A stretch of DNA of 64,000 nt from Pseudomonas sp. SORT22 (lineage in GTDB: Bacteria; Pseudomonadota; Gammaproteobacteria; Pseudomonadales; Pseudomonadaceae), in contig NZ_CP071007.1 of assembly GCF_018417635.1 (NCBI RefSeq), positions 4,650,501-4,714,500 of the forward strand, written 5' to 3'. A program made the position numbers and the translations under genes. The notes under the pieces are model-generated. The model was not told the DNA's origin and did not search any database. It saw only the letters and a list, made by a program, of their open reading frames with translations. Of the stretch, positions 16,040 through 26,148 are shown piece after piece (position 1 is the first letter of the stretch; each line of letters opens with the position of its first letter).

Positions 16040-16816
16040 TCAGCGGGTGATGCCGCGGGTGGAGTTCTGGATCGACTTGAGGAACACGTCGACTTCAGGG
16101 AACTGGGTAGCCGGCTCGGCCAGCTCGGCAATCGCCTGCTCGACGGTCAGGCCCTGGCGGTAGACCACCTTGTAGGCGCGGCGCAGGGCGTGAATGGCGT
16201 CTTCGCTGAAACCACGACGGCGCATGCCCTCGAAGTTCATGCTGCGCGCTTCGGCCGGGTTGCCGAACACCGTGACGTAGGCCGGCACGTCCTTGCCAAT
16301 CGCCGTGCCCATGCCGGAAAAGCTATGGGCGCCGATGTGGCAGAACTGATGGACCAGGGTGAACCCGGAAAGGATCGCCCAGTCGTCGACGTGCACATGG
16401 CCAGCCAGCGCGGTGTTGTTGACCAGGATGCAGTGGTTGCCGATAACGCTGTCGTGACCGATGTGGGCATAGGCCATGATCAGGTTGTGATCACCCAGGG
16501 TGGTTTCCGAGCGGTCTTGCACGGTGCCACGGTGGATGGTCACGCCTTCGCGGATCACATTGTGATCACCGATCACCAGGCGCGTGGCTTCACCCTTGTA
16601 CTTGAGGTCAGGGGTATCTTCGCCTACCGAAGAAAACTGGTAGATGCGGTTGTGCCGACCGATGCGGGTCGGCCCTTTGAGAATCACGTGCGGACCGATC
16701 ACGGTCCCCTCGCCGATCTCGACCCCGGCACCGATGATCGACCAAGGGCCTACCTCGACACCGTCGGCGAGCTTCGCCGATGGATCGATGATTGCCCGAG
16801 GGTCAATCAAACTCAT
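16040..16816 (-). CDS. lpxA: UDP-N-acetylglucosamine acyltransferase
   Basis: First enzyme of lipid A synthesis, adding a 3-hydroxyacyl chain to UDP-GlcNAc at O-3. The 258-residue protein has a left-handed beta helix of hexapeptide repeats over about residues 1-190 (for example [20 protein letters not shown]) and a C-terminal helical domain. The general-base histidine lies in the [11 protein letters not shown] region. The start at 16816 overlaps the fabZ stop as ATGA, indicating coupled translation. Pseudomonas LpxA enzymes prefer C10 chains, but ruler residues were not assigned here. Confidence 0.97.
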   Translation of the reverse strand: MSLIDPRAIIDPSAKLADGVEVGPWSIIGAGVEIGEGTVIGPHVILKGPTRIGRHNRIYQFSSVGEDTPDLKYKGEATRLVIGDHNVIREGVTIHRGTVQDRSETTLGDHNLIMAYAHIGHDSVIGNHCILVNNTALAGHVHVDDWAILSGFTLVHQFCHIGAHSFSGMGTAIGKDVPAYVTVFGNPAEARSMNFEGMRRRGFSEDAIHALRRAYKVVYRQGLTVEQAIAELAEPATQFPEVDVFLKSIQNSTRGITR

Positions 16817-17253
16817 AGTTTGCGTTCCGCGCAGATGATCTCGGCCGAGCATACCGGCTTGCCGTCAACCGACGCCTGGCACTCGAACTTCCAGATCTGG
16901 CGCTTGCAGCTGATGAACTTGGCCTCGAGGATCAGCTGATCACCCGGCAGCACCGGCTGACGGAAGCGCAGCTTGTCGGAACCGACGAAGTAGTACAGGG
17001 TACCGTCCGCAGGTTTGACGTCGAGCATCTTGAAGCCGAGGATACCGGCCGCCTGGGCCATGGCTTCGATGATCAGCACGCCCGGCATGATCGGGTGCGC
17101 CGGGAAGTGACCATTGAAGAAAGGTTCGTTGATGCTGACATTCTTGTAGGCACGAATGCGCTGGGCCTCGACGTCCAGTTCCACCACCCGGTCCACCAGC
17201 AGGAACGGGTAACGGTGAGGCAGGTATTCGCGAATCTCGTTGATGTCCATCAT
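16813..17253 (-). CDS. fabZ: 3-hydroxyacyl-[acyl-carrier-protein] dehydratase FabZ
   Basis: Dehydrates 3-hydroxyacyl-ACP in the elongation cycle, competing with LpxA and LpxD for the same 3-hydroxyacyl-ACP substrates. The product is 146 residues, a hotdog fold with the active-site segments [12 protein letters not shown] (catalytic histidine) and [17 protein letters not shown] (glutamate). Two adjacent ATG codons (17253 and 17250) are both possible. The frame runs further upstream, but family length supports this start. The ribosome site is weak, so coupling to upstream translation is possible. Confidence 0.96.
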   Translation of the reverse strand: MMDINEIREYLPHRYPFLLVDRVVELDVEAQRIRAYKNVSINEPFFNGHFPAHPIMPGVLIIEAMAQAAGILGFKMLDVKPADGTLYYFVGSDKLRFRQPVLPGDQLILEAKFISCKRQIWKFECQASVDGKPVCSAEIICAERKL

Positions 17254-17281
17254 TTCGGGGGGAAGCCTGTAGTAAAGATAG

Positions 17282-17308
17282 GGAGCGCCGGTTTTCACAC
17301 GGCGCTCC
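17282..17308 (-). other. Hairpin between lpxD and fabZ
   Basis: A perfect 9-bp inverted repeat, GGAGCGCCG / CGGCGCTCC, with a 9-base loop lies in the 110-base gap between lpxD and fabZ. No U tract follows on the minus strand, so it is more likely an mRNA-processing or stabilising structure than a full terminator. Confidence 0.5.
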
Positions 17309-17363
17309 TTTAGCAAATCAAAGAGTCAGTCTAGGGCTGTTCGCTCTTGATCAGGAAATGGTA

Positions 17364-18419
17364 TCAGCCTTCTGATGAAGCTTTATCGCCAGAGGTCACG
17401 GCGGCGAGACGCTTTTCCAGTTGTTGAAGGCGTTTTGACATCTCATCCAGCTGGCGAATTCGCGCGGCGCTTTTGCGCCACTCGGCCAGCGGCTGCATCG
17501 CCGTACCGGAAGAATAAGCGCCTGGCTCGGTAATCGAGCGCGTCACCATGGTCATCCCGGATACGAAAACGTTGTCGCAGACATCGATGTGACCAACCAT
17601 GCCGACACCGCCGGCAATGGTGCAATGCTTGCCGATCTTGGTGCTGCCGGAAATCCCGACACACGCCGCCATCGCCGTATGATCGCCGATCTGCACGTTA
17701 TGGGCGATCTGGATCTGGTTGTCGAGCTTGACCCCGTCACCGATGCGGGTGTCGGCCAGTGCGCCGCGGTCGACCGCAGTGTTGACGCCGATCTCGACAT
17801 CATCGCCGATGCTCACGCCGCCGATCTGGGCGATCTTCTGCCACACGCCTTTCTCGTTGGCAAAGCCGAAGCCTTCGCCGCCGATCACTGCGCCCGACTG
17901 AATGACCACACGCTTGCCGATACGCACGTCGTGGTACAGGGTCACCCGCGGGGCCAGCCAGCCGCCCTCACCGATCACGCAGCGCGCGCCGATGAAGCAC
18001 TGGGCACCGATAGTCACACCCGGGCCGATCTGCGCACCGCTCTCGATCACCGCGCAGGCACCAATGCTGGCGCTGGCATCGACCTGGGCATCGGCGGCAA
18101 CCACGGCGCTGGGATGAATTCCCGCTACAGCCCTGGGCTTTGGATCGAACAGGTGGGAGATGCGCGCGTAGGCGAGGTACGGGTCGGGAACAATCAGGGC
18201 GTTGCCGGCAAAACCTTCGGCGTCGGCCGGCTTGAGCAGGATCGCCGCCGCCTGGGTTTCACCCAGGTACTTGCGGTACTGTGGGTTGGCGAGGAAGCTC
18301 AACTGCCCAGGCCCGGCTTCCTGAAGGGTTGCCAGGCCAGTGATTTCCAGCTCCTCGGGGCCACTCAGGGTGGCTCCGAGGAACTCGGCCAGCTGACCGA
18401 GTTTCATGGTCACGGTCAT
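17364..18419 (-). CDS. lpxD: UDP-3-O-(3-hydroxyacyl)glucosamine N-acyltransferase
   Basis: Third step of lipid A synthesis, adding the N-linked hydroxyacyl chain. The 351-residue protein has an N-terminal uridine-binding domain (about residues 1-100), a left-handed beta helix of hexapeptide repeats (about 105-300) and a short C-terminal helix ending in a lysine-rich tail. The catalytic histidine is expected in the [12 protein letters not shown] region. ATG at 18419 gives the usual N-terminus [16 protein letters not shown] and leaves a 2-base gap from the skp stop. A TTG two codons upstream is less likely. Confidence 0.97.
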   Translation of the reverse strand: MTVTMKLGQLAEFLGATLSGPEELEITGLATLQEAGPGQLSFLANPQYRKYLGETQAAAILLKPADAEGFAGNALIVPDPYLAYARISHLFDPKPRAVAGIHPSAVVAADAQVDASASIGACAVIESGAQIGPGVTIGAQCFIGARCVIGEGGWLAPRVTLYHDVRIGKRVVIQSGAVIGGEGFGFANEKGVWQKIAQIGGVSIGDDVEIGVNTAVDRGALADTRIGDGVKLDNQIQIAHNVQIGDHTAMAACVGISGSTKIGKHCTIAGGVGMVGHIDVCDNVFVSGMTMVTRSITEPGAYSSGTAMQPLAEWRKSAARIRQLDEMSKRLQQLEKRLAAVTSGDKASSEG

Positions 18420-18421
18420 GA

Positions 18422-18925
18422 TCAACGGGACTGGTTCATGCGCTCGATGACCTGGCGGGTGATGTCGTACTGAGGTTTGACATCAATGACCGCGCCACGC
18501 TCGAGAACCAGGTCGAAACCGCCTTTCTTGATCACTTCTTCAACTGCACCATCCAGCTTGGGCTTCAGTTGCTTGAGCATTTCGCGGTCGGCCACGGCCT
18601 TGGACTCGTTCAGCTCCTTGGACTGGAACTGGAAGTCACGGGCCTTTTGCTTGTATTCAAGCTCCAGGCGCTCGCGCTCTGGCTGGGCCATCTTGTCGCC
18701 ACCGGCACGGATGCGGTCGGCAATGCCCTTGGCGCTGCTTTCCAGGTTCTTCAGCTTGGTCAGCTGCGGGCCGAATTTCTTCTCGGCATCGACAGCGTAC
18801 TTCTTCGCCGCGTCCGATTCGAGCAGGGCCATTTGATAGTTCAGCACAGCAACCTTCATTTCGGCGAAAGCCGGGGTTGCGATCAGGGTCGCAGCCAGTA
18901 CTGCCAGTTGAGTCAACTTACGCAC
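18422..18925 (-). CDS. skp: Periplasmic chaperone Skp (OmpH family)
   Basis: Periplasmic holdase that carries unfolded outer-membrane proteins to the BAM complex. The 167-residue precursor starts with a clear Sec signal ([21 protein letters not shown], cut before EMKVAVLN). The mature protein is mostly long charged alpha-helix, which forms the tentacle arms of the trimer. It sits 44 bases downstream of bamA, which encodes its client receiver, and just ahead of lpxD. This order is conserved across gammaproteobacteria. Confidence 0.95.
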   Translation of the reverse strand: MRKLTQLAVLAATLIATPAFAEMKVAVLNYQMALLESDAAKKYAVDAEKKFGPQLTKLKNLESSAKGIADRIRAGGDKMAQPERERLELEYKQKARDFQFQSKELNESKAVADREMLKQLKPKLDGAVEEVIKKGGFDLVLERGAVIDVKPQYDITRQVIERMNQSR

Positions 18926-18969
18926 GATGCACTCCTACAGAATCCGTTGTCGTTAGCAAGGGGCAGACC

Positions 18970-21330
18970 TTAGAAGGTCTGGCCCAGAGAGAATTGGAAC
19001 ACCTGGGTATCGGCTTCGTCCGGCTTCTTCACCGGCATTGCCAGGCTGAAGCTCAACGGACCGAGCGCGGTAATCCAGGTCACGCCCAGGCCGACGGAGC
19101 TGGCCAGGCCCGACAGGCCGACCTTCTCGCAGTCCGGCTTGGAACCGCAGTTGGTGTCGAAAACGTTACCCACATCCCAGAAGACCGAGGTGCGCAGCGA
19201 GCGTTGGTCCTTGACGAACGGCAGCGGGAACAGCAGCTCTACACCACCCTGGACGAGAACGTTACCACCAAATGGCAGCGGGTCCTGATCCGGGTCGGCG
19301 ATGGTGCCCTGGTTACCGGTGACATCCGCGCCACGGCTCGGGGTACTGCGTGGACCGAGACTGCTGTCCTTGAAGCCACGAACCGAGTTGAAACCACCGG
19401 CGTAGTAGTTCTCGTAGAACGGCAGGCCGGAAGTGCCGCCAAAACCGTCACCATAGCCCAGTTCGGTGTGCAGGCGCAGGGTGTAGTCATTATTGATCGG
19501 CTTGAACAGCTGGCCACGGTAATCCAGCTTGAAGAACGACAGGTCGCTACCCGGGGTGGTGGCTTCCAGCACCAGGCTTTGCGAGTGACCGCGGGTGGCC
19601 AGTACGCCCTTGTTCAGGGTCGACTCGGACCAACCGGCCGAGGCCTTGAAGTTCAGGTACTTGTCGCCTTCTTCGTTAACGAACTTGAAGATCTCGTCAA
19701 CAGTGTACTTACCGGTCTTGATCTCGTCCTGCTGTACGGTCAGGCCGAAGGTCAGGCGCGAGGTTTCGCTGATCGGGTAACCGACGCTGACACCGGCACC
19801 CAGGCTGTCGACCGCATAGCTGGCCACGTCGACGTCGAGGTCATCGTAGTCGGTGGTGCGATAGAAGGCGTTGTAGCCCAGGCTGACGCCGTCGGCAGTC
19901 CAGTAGGGGTCGACATAGCCGAAGTTGTAACGGCTCTGGTATTCACTGCGGGTCAGGCCCAGGGAAACCTTGTTACCGGTACCGAGGAAGTTGTTCTGGC
20001 TGATCGAACCACCGAGGATCAGACCTGCGCTCTGGGCGAAACCGACGCTGGCGGTGATCGAACCGGAGGCTTGCTCTTCTACGCTGTAGTTGACGTCGAC
20101 CTGGTCGTCGGTGCCCGGAACGGCCGGGGTCTCGACGTTGACTTCCTTGAAGAAGCCCAGGCGCTCCAGACGGGTCTTGGACTGGTCGATCAGGTAGGTC
20201 GACGCCCAGCCGCCTTCCATCTGGCGCATCTCACGGCGCAGCACTTCGTCCTCGGACTTGGTGTTGCCACGGAAGTTGATGCGGTTGACGTAGGCACGCT
20301 TGCCCGGGTCGACCACAAACATGATGTCGACGGTGTGGTCTTCGTCGTGCGGCTGCGGCACGCCGTTGACGTTGGCGAAGGTGTAGCCCTCGTTACCCAG
20401 GCGACGGGTGATCAGCTCGGAGGTGGTGGTCATCACCTTGCGCGAGAATACCTGGCCAGGCTGTACCAGCAGCAGCGACTTGACCTGGTCTTCAGGCACC
20501 TTGAGGTCGCCGGAAAGCTTGACGTCACGAACGGTGTACTTCTCGCCTTCGTTGACGTTGACGGTGATGTAGACGTGCTTCTTGTCCGGGGTGATCGACA
20601 CCTGGGTGGAAGCGATGTCCATGTTGATGTAGCCGCGGTCCAGGTAGTAGGAACGCAGGCGTTCCAGGTCACCGGAGAGTTTTTCGCGGGCGTACTTGTC
20701 ATCGTTCTTGAAGAACGACAGCCAGTTGGTGGTCTTGAGCTCGAACAGGCCGATCAGGTCTTCATCAGCGAAGACGGTGTTGCCGACCACGTTGATGTGC
20801 TGGATGGCAGCAACGGTGCCTTCGTTGATCTTGATCTTCAGGCCCACGCGGTTACGCGGCTGCGGCACCACTTCGGTGTCGACCTCGGCCGAGTAGCGGC
20901 CCTGGGCAACGTATTGGCGCTGCAGTTCGTTGCGCACGCCTTCAAGGGTGGCACGCTGGAAGATCTCGCCTTCGGACAGACCGGACTGCTTCAGACCCTT
21001 CATCAGGTCTTCAGTGCTGATCGCCTTGTTGCCTTCGATCTCGATGCTCGACACCGAAGGACGCTCGACCACGGTAATGATCAGGACGTTGCCGTCCCGG
21101 CTCAGTTGGATATCCTGGAAGAATCCGGTCTTGAACAGGGACCGGGTGGATTCCACCAGGCGCCGGTCATCGGCCTCATCGCCGACGTTCAATGGCAAGG
21201 CACCAAAAACGCTGCCCGCGGAAACCCGCTGCAGACCATTGACACGAATATCGGAGATGGTGAAGGACTCGGCGTGAACTTCAGCGATCATCAGTACGGC
21301 GAGAACCGCAGTTAGCAGCAGACGTTTCAT
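18970..21330 (-). CDS. bamA: Outer membrane protein assembly factor BamA
   Basis: Essential Omp85 core of the BAM machine that folds beta-barrel proteins into the outer membrane. The 786-residue precursor has a signal peptide MKRLLLTAVLAVLMIAEVHA, then five POTRA domains (about residues 22-420, starting ESFTISDIRVNGLQ) and a 16-strand barrel ending in phenylalanine (LGQTF), the usual BAM-recognised C-terminus. The lid-lock VRGF motif is present. A longer frame reaches 21522, but the signal peptide fixes the start. It lies between rseP and skp. Confidence 0.98.
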   Translation of the reverse strand: MKRLLLTAVLAVLMIAEVHAESFTISDIRVNGLQRVSAGSVFGALPLNVGDEADDRRLVESTRSLFKTGFFQDIQLSRDGNVLIITVVERPSVSSIEIEGNKAISTEDLMKGLKQSGLSEGEIFQRATLEGVRNELQRQYVAQGRYSAEVDTEVVPQPRNRVGLKIKINEGTVAAIQHINVVGNTVFADEDLIGLFELKTTNWLSFFKNDDKYAREKLSGDLERLRSYYLDRGYINMDIASTQVSITPDKKHVYITVNVNEGEKYTVRDVKLSGDLKVPEDQVKSLLLVQPGQVFSRKVMTTTSELITRRLGNEGYTFANVNGVPQPHDEDHTVDIMFVVDPGKRAYVNRINFRGNTKSEDEVLRREMRQMEGGWASTYLIDQSKTRLERLGFFKEVNVETPAVPGTDDQVDVNYSVEEQASGSITASVGFAQSAGLILGGSISQNNFLGTGNKVSLGLTRSEYQSRYNFGYVDPYWTADGVSLGYNAFYRTTDYDDLDVDVASYAVDSLGAGVSVGYPISETSRLTFGLTVQQDEIKTGKYTVDEIFKFVNEEGDKYLNFKASAGWSESTLNKGVLATRGHSQSLVLEATTPGSDLSFFKLDYRGQLFKPINNDYTLRLHTELGYGDGFGGTSGLPFYENYYAGGFNSVRGFKDSSLGPRSTPSRGADVTGNQGTIADPDQDPLPFGGNVLVQGGVELLFPLPFVKDQRSLRTSVFWDVGNVFDTNCGSKPDCEKVGLSGLASSVGLGVTWITALGPLSFSLAMPVKKPDEADTQVFQFSLGQTF

Positions 21331-21364
21331 GAAGTCCTTTCTTATTCCAACTGGCAATAAACGA

Positions 21365-21385
21365 CCCGCCGCGGGACGCGGCAGG
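21365..21385 (-). other. GC-rich hairpin between rseP and bamA
   Basis: On the minus strand CCTGCCGCG-TCC-CGCGGCGGG forms a 9-bp stem with one G-T wobble, followed by TCGTTTATTG, in the 74-base gap. It resembles a weak terminator or attenuator and could lower or reset transcription entering bamA. Confidence 0.5.
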
Positions 21386-21404
21386 TTCGCAATTGAGCGA
21401 AGCT

Positions 21405-22757
21405 TTACAGTCGACCCAAATCGTTGATCAGGGCAAGCAACATCACCCCGACTACCAAACTGATACCGATCTGGATCCCCCAACCTTGCACCCGATCCGA
21501 GAGCGGACGACCACGCGCCCACTCGATCAGGTAGAACAGCAAATGCCCCCCATCCAGTACAGGAATGGGCAGCAAATTAAGAACCCCCAGGCTAATGCTC
21601 AGGTAGGCGAGGAAATTCAGGAAATCTCCAACGCCGGACTGGGCCGAAGCGCCCGCCACTTTAGCAATGGTTATCGGTCCGCTCAAGTTTTTTACCGAGA
21701 GCTCGCCGAACAGCATTTTCTTCAGCGATTCGAGGGTCAGTACGCTCATGTTCCAGGTGCGTGAAAGCCCCTCCCCCACAGCCTCGAGCGGCCCATAGCT
21801 GACCTCGCGAAGCATGGCATCCGGCCATTTCACCGCCTTGACCCCGGCCCCGAGGTACCCCGTGGCCGATTGGCCTTCGCCACGGCTGGCCAGGGTTACC
21901 GGCAGCTCAAGCGGCGCGCCGTCACGCTCGATACGCAGGACAATCTTGCTGCCAGCGCGGCCACGCACGGTATCAACCACTTGTTGCCAGTCGTTCAGCG
22001 CCTGGCCGTCGAGGGCCAACAGACGGTCGCCGGTCTTAAGCCCGGCGGCCTGCGCCGGGCCCTTGGGGTCGAGTTCAGCCAGCACCGGCGGCAACGCCGG
22101 GCGCCACAGGCGCAGGCCCAGGGAGCGGATCGGGTCGGGCTCGTCGGCGCCCTTGAGCCAGTTGTTCAGGGTCAGCACGTGGGGGCTGTCGACGCTCGCA
22201 CCCTCTTCCCGCACGCTGATGTGCAACTGGCCGCTCTCGCCCAGGCGACGGATCAGTTGCAGGTTGACCGCAGCCCAGCCACTGGTCGGTTTGCCATCAA
22301 TGGAAACAATTTCCTGGCCTGCCTTGAGCCCGGCCACCTCGGCAATACTCCCGGCCTCGACCGCACCAATGACCGGGCGCTCCTGCTGGGTGCCGACCAT
22401 GGCCAGAATCCAGAAGAAGAAAATCGCCAACAGAAAGTTGGCCACCGGGCCCGCCGCCACAATTGCGATTCGCTGACGCACCGACTTGCGGTTGAACGAC
22501 TGCTCGACCTGGTCGCGTGGCACTTCGCCTTCGCGCTCATCGAGCATTTTCACGTAGCCGCCCAGCGGGATCGCCGCGACCACGAACTCGGTGCCATGGC
22601 GGTCGTGCCAGCGCAACAGCGGCATGCCAAAACCCACGGAGAAACGCAAAACCTTGACGCCGCAACGCCGGGCCACCCAGAAGTGACCAAATTCGTGAAA
22701 GGTGACCAGCACACCCAATGCCACCAGGGTGCCGATAATCATGTAGAGCGCACTCAT
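21405..22757 (-). CDS. rseP: Site-2 zinc metalloprotease RseP (MucP)
   Basis: Intramembrane protease that completes cleavage of the anti-sigma factor (MucA in Pseudomonas), releasing the envelope-stress sigma factor AlgU. The 450-residue protein has HEFGH at residues 21-25 in the first membrane helix, two periplasmic PDZ domains in the middle, and the second metal-binding motif LLPIPVLDGGH near residue 400 in a C-terminal helix. The gene lies between dxr and bamA, linking stress sensing to barrel assembly. Topology and motifs are complete. Confidence 0.97.
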   Translation of the reverse strand: MSALYMIIGTLVALGVLVTFHEFGHFWVARRCGVKVLRFSVGFGMPLLRWHDRHGTEFVVAAIPLGGYVKMLDEREGEVPRDQVEQSFNRKSVRQRIAIVAAGPVANFLLAIFFFWILAMVGTQQERPVIGAVEAGSIAEVAGLKAGQEIVSIDGKPTSGWAAVNLQLIRRLGESGQLHISVREEGASVDSPHVLTLNNWLKGADEPDPIRSLGLRLWRPALPPVLAELDPKGPAQAAGLKTGDRLLALDGQALNDWQQVVDTVRGRAGSKIVLRIERDGAPLELPVTLASRGEGQSATGYLGAGVKAVKWPDAMLREVSYGPLEAVGEGLSRTWNMSVLTLESLKKMLFGELSVKNLSGPITIAKVAGASAQSGVGDFLNFLAYLSISLGVLNLLPIPVLDGGHLLFYLIEWARGRPLSDRVQGWGIQIGISLVVGVMLLALINDLGRL

Positions 22758-22814
22758 GTCTCTCTCCGAATGACGTTCAGCGGCACCGGGCCTGACGCAT
22801 TACTGCGCCAGACC

Positions 22815-24005
22815 TCAGCGGCCGTGATGAGCCAACCATTGTCCGGCCAGTTGCCGCGCGCGCTGATCGGCGGCAAACACCGCATCGAGCGACTCGACCG
22901 CAACCACCGGCTCCTGATCGAGCACTTGTTCGATCATACTCGCGATCTCGGGGAAGCGGATGCGCCGCTGGAGAAATGCCTCCACCGCCACTTCATTGGC
23001 CGCGTTGAGCATCGCCGGCGCACTGTTGCCTGCCTCCGCCGCCTCGCGGGCCAGGCGCAAGCACGGGAAACGCTGCTCGTCCGGGGCCTTGAAGTCCAGG
23101 CGGGCAACCGCGAACAGGTCCAGTGGTGCCACCCCCGAATCGATCCGCTCCGGCCAGGCCAGGGCATTGGCGATCGGCGTGCGCATGTCCGGATTGCCCA
23201 GCTGGGCCAGCACCGACCCATCGACATAATCGACCAGCGAGTGGATCACACTTTGCGGGTGCACCACCACCTCGACCTGACCGGGCCGGGCATCGAACAG
23301 CCAGCAGGCCTCGATCAACTCCAGGCCCTTGTTCATCATGCTTGCCGAGTCGACGGAAATCTTGCGGCCCATCGACCAGTTCGGGTGGGCACAGGCCTGC
23401 TCGGGGCTGACATCCATGAGCTCGGCCATCGGCGTTTCACGAAACGGCCCGCCGGAGGCGGTCAACAGGATGCGGCGTACGCCTACCTGGGCCAGGCCGC
23501 GGGAGTAATCACCCGGCAGGCACTGGAAGATCGCGTTGTGCTCACTGTCGATCGGCAGCAGTACAGCGCCACTGCGCCGCACTGCCTGCATGAACAAGGC
23601 GCCGGACATCACCAGCGCTTCCTTGTTGGCCAGCAGCACCTTCTTGCCCGCCTCGACCGCCGCCAGGGTCGGACGCAGGCCGGCGGCGCCGACAATCGCC
23701 GCCATCACGGCATCGACCTCGGCAGCCGCAGCCACCTGGCACAAGCCCTGCTCGCCGACCAGCACCTCGGTGCTCGAACCTGCAGTTGCCAGACCTTCAC
23801 GCAGTTGCTGTGCAGCCTCGGCCGAAGGCACCACGGCAAATACCGGGGTGTGACGCAGGCACAGTGCCAGCAACTCCTGCAAGCGCGAATAGCCGCTCAG
23901 GGCAAACACCTGGTAACGATCCGGGTGACGGGCAATTACATCGAGGGTGCTAAGACCAATGGAACCGGTCGCACCCAGTACGGTAATACGCTGCACGCCG
24001 CTCAC
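22815..24005 (-). CDS. dxr: 1-deoxy-D-xylulose 5-phosphate reductoisomerase
   Basis: Second enzyme of the MEP isoprenoid pathway, converting DXP to methylerythritol phosphate with NADPH. The NADPH-binding motif VLGATGSIG is at the N-terminus, and the catalytic segments LPIDSEHNA and the [10 protein letters not shown] stretch follow. No ATG fits; a GTG at 24005 gives the usual 396 residues beginning (M)[10 protein letters not shown] and overlaps the cdsA stop by four bases (GTGA), so translation is probably coupled. A TTG at 24017 is an inferior alternative. The gene is also called ispC. Confidence 0.96.
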   Translation of the reverse strand: MSGVQRITVLGATGSIGLSTLDVIARHPDRYQVFALSGYSRLQELLALCLRHTPVFAVVPSAEAAQQLREGLATAGSSTEVLVGEQGLCQVAAAAEVDAVMAAIVGAAGLRPTLAAVEAGKKVLLANKEALVMSGALFMQAVRRSGAVLLPIDSEHNAIFQCLPGDYSRGLAQVGVRRILLTASGGPFRETPMAELMDVSPEQACAHPNWSMGRKISVDSASMMNKGLELIEACWLFDARPGQVEVVVHPQSVIHSLVDYVDGSVLAQLGNPDMRTPIANALAWPERIDSGVAPLDLFAVARLDFKAPDEQRFPCLRLAREAAEAGNSAPAMLNAANEVAVEAFLQRRIRFPEIASMIEQVLDQEPVVAVESLDAVFAADQRARQLAGQWLAHHGR

Positions 24006-24817
24006 ATCACGCCCCAATTGGCTGCCCAGAGCAGCACCGCAAACACCGGGATCGCCGCAGTGAGGCTGTCGATACGGTCCAGCACGCCGCCGTGACCGGG
24101 CAGCAGGTTGCTGCTGTCCTTGATCCCGGAGCGGCGCTTGAACATGCTTTCGGTCAGGTCACCCACCACCGATACCAGCACCACCACGCCTGCGCCCAAC
24201 AAGCCCAGCAACAGCTCGCCGATGCTCCAGTCACGGTAGATACCCACCGCCGCGGTAATCACCAGGCTCAGGGCCAGGCCGCCATAGACGCCTTCCCAGC
24301 TCTTGCCCGGGCTGACCTGCGGAGCCAGCTTGCGCTTGCCAAAGGCACGGCCGGAGAAATACGCACCGATATCCGCCCCCCAGACCAGCACCATGACCGC
24401 CATGATCAGCCAGTTGCCCAGCGGCCATTGCTTGAGCAACACCAGGCCTTGCCAGGCCGGCAGCAGGATAAGCAAACCGATCAGCAGGCGGCAGGCCACG
24501 CTGGCCCACAGCTCGCTGCTGCGCGGGTAGGTCAATACCAGCCAGGTCGCCAGGCCCCACCACAACACCGACGCGCCCAATACCCAGGGCGCCAGTTCCG
24601 GCATCAGGTAGAGCAGCATCAGCAGCCCTGCAACTACAGCCGCGTACGCCACCCGCAGGGCCTGGCCGACCAGGCCGGCCAGGCGCGCCCATTCCCAGGC
24701 GCCAAGGGTCACCACCACGCCGATGAACAGGGCAAAGTCGCCGCCGTTCAGCAGGAAGAAGCCACACAGGGCGATCGGCAACAGGATCAGCGCAGTAATG
24801 ATGCGTTGTTTAAGCAT
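24002..24817 (-). CDS. cdsA: Phosphatidate cytidylyltransferase
   Basis: Integral inner-membrane enzyme making CDP-diacylglycerol from phosphatidate and CTP, the branch point of phospholipid synthesis. The 271-residue product is highly hydrophobic, with about eight predicted membrane helices. It carries the C-terminal family signature around [22 protein letters not shown]. The start [10 protein letters not shown] at 24817 overlaps the uppS stop by one base (TAATG). Its substrate is produced downstream of PlsB, encoded elsewhere in this window. Confidence 0.96.
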   Translation of the reverse strand: MLKQRIITALILLPIALCGFFLLNGGDFALFIGVVVTLGAWEWARLAGLVGQALRVAYAAVVAGLLMLLYLMPELAPWVLGASVLWWGLATWLVLTYPRSSELWASVACRLLIGLLILLPAWQGLVLLKQWPLGNWLIMAVMVLVWGADIGAYFSGRAFGKRKLAPQVSPGKSWEGVYGGLALSLVITAAVGIYRDWSIGELLLGLLGAGVVVLVSVVGDLTESMFKRRSGIKDSSNLLPGHGGVLDRIDSLTAAIPVFAVLLWAANWGVM

Positions 24818-25572
24818 TAAGCACGGGCTCCAGCTTCGACCTGCTCGCTGGTTTTCCCGAAGCGGCGCTGGCGCGAAGCGAAATCGGCCAGCGCAGTACG
24901 CATGGCCTCGTGTTTGAAGTCCGGCCAGAACAGGTCGGAAAAGTACAACTCGGCGTAGGCCAGCTGCCACAGCAAGAAATTGCTGATGCGGTGCTCACCA
25001 CCGGTACGGATGCACAGGTCGGGCAGCGGCAGGTCGCCTGTCGCCAGGCAGGTCTGCAGCAGCTCGGGGGTGATGTCGTCCGGGCGCAGGTGACCGGCCT
25101 GGACTTCCCGCGCCAGGCGCTGGGCGGCCTGGGCGATATCCCACTGACCACCGTAGTTGGCGGCGATCTGCAGGATGAATCGATTGGCGCCGGCGGTCGC
25201 CGCTTCGGCCTCACGCATGGCAGCCTGCAGCTCAGGGTGAAAGCGCGAGCGGTCACCGATGATGCGCAGGCTGATATTGTTGTCGTTGAGGCGCTTGGCT
25301 TCCCGGCGCAAGGCCGAGAAGAACAACTCCATCAACGCTCCGACCTCTTCGGCCGGGCGCTGCCAGTTCTCGCTGGAAAAGGCGAACAGGGTCAGCACCT
25401 CGACCTTGGCCTCGGCGCACACCTCGATGACCGCGCGCACCGCATCGACACCGGCCTTGTGCCCGGCGACACCGGGCAACAGGCGCTTCTTCGCCCAGCG
25501 ATTATTCCCATCCATGATGATCGCGACATGGCGCGGCACCGATGGGGACACACCTTGCTTGGTCTTTTCCAT
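24817..25572 (-). CDS. uppS: Undecaprenyl diphosphate synthase
   Basis: Cis-prenyltransferase that extends farnesyl diphosphate to C55 undecaprenyl diphosphate, the carrier lipid for peptidoglycan and O-antigen. The product is 251 residues. The catalytic aspartate is D21 in IIMDGNNRWA, and the isopentenyl-binding signature CIRTGGEHRISNFLLWQ lies near residue 190. It starts 18 bases after frr and is coupled to cdsA by a one-base overlap. Isoprenoid units come from the pathway that includes dxr and ispD. Confidence 0.97.
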   Translation of the reverse strand: MEKTKQGVSPSVPRHVAIIMDGNNRWAKKRLLPGVAGHKAGVDAVRAVIEVCAEAKVEVLTLFAFSSENWQRPAEEVGALMELFFSALRREAKRLNDNNISLRIIGDRSRFHPELQAAMREAEAATAGANRFILQIAANYGGQWDIAQAAQRLAREVQAGHLRPDDITPELLQTCLATGDLPLPDLCIRTGGEHRISNFLLWQLAYAELYFSDLFWPDFKHEAMRTALADFASRQRRFGKTSEQVEAGARA

Positions 25573-25590
25573 TAAAAAAAGTCCCGACCC

Positions 25591-26148
25591 TTAAACGGCC
25601 ATCAGGTCCTTTTCTTTCTCTTCGGTGGCCTTGGTGATCTGGGCCTCGGTATCTTTCGTCAGCTTGTCGATATCAGCGATGGCGCGACGTTCTTCGTCTT
25701 CGCTGATTTCCTTGTCTTTGACCAGCTTCTTCAGTTCACCCAGAGCATCGCGGCGAATGTTGCGCACAGCCACGCGAGCGTCTTCGGCCGCACTGCGCGC
25801 CTGCTTGGTGAAGCCCTTGCGGGTTTCTTCAGTCAGGGCTGGCATGGTGATCAGCAGCAACTCACCCAGGTTGGTCGGGTTGAGGTTCAAACCGGCGCTC
25901 TGGATGGCCTTGTCAACGGCAGCGAGCATGTTGCGCTCGAAAGCCACGACCTGCAGGGTGCGCGAATCTTTAACGGTGACGTTGGCGACGCCGCTGATCG
26001 GGGTGTCGGTACCGTAGTAAGGCACCATCACGCTTGCCAGGATGCTTGGGTGTGCCTTGCCGGTGCGAATCTGGCCGAACGCATAAGCCAGAGACTCCAG
26101 GGATTTCTGCATACGCGCTTGAGCGTCTTTCTTGATTTCGTTGATCAT
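25591..26148 (-). CDS. frr: Ribosome recycling factor
   Basis: Splits post-termination ribosomes together with EF-G. The 185-residue product has the usual length and a long three-helix-bundle sequence rich in charged residues, with the conserved [10 protein letters not shown] and a C-terminal segment rich in K and E. The start overlaps the pyrH stop in an ATGA junction, indicating translational coupling. The pyrH-frr pair is nearly universal in bacteria. Confidence 0.97.
   Translation of the reverse strand: MINEIKKDAQARMQKSLESLAYAFGQIRTGKAHPSILASVMVPYYGTDTPISGVANVTVKDSRTLQVVAFERNMLAAVDKAIQSAGLNLNPTNLGELLLITMPALTEETRKGFTKQARSAAEDARVAVRNIRRDALGELKKLVKDKEISEDEERRAIADIDKLTKDTEAQITKATEEKEKDLMAV

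Noticed and set aside
21331..21522. Upstream extension of the bamA frame
   Set aside because: It overlaps the 3' end of rseP and would bury the signal peptide; the start at 21330 is clear.
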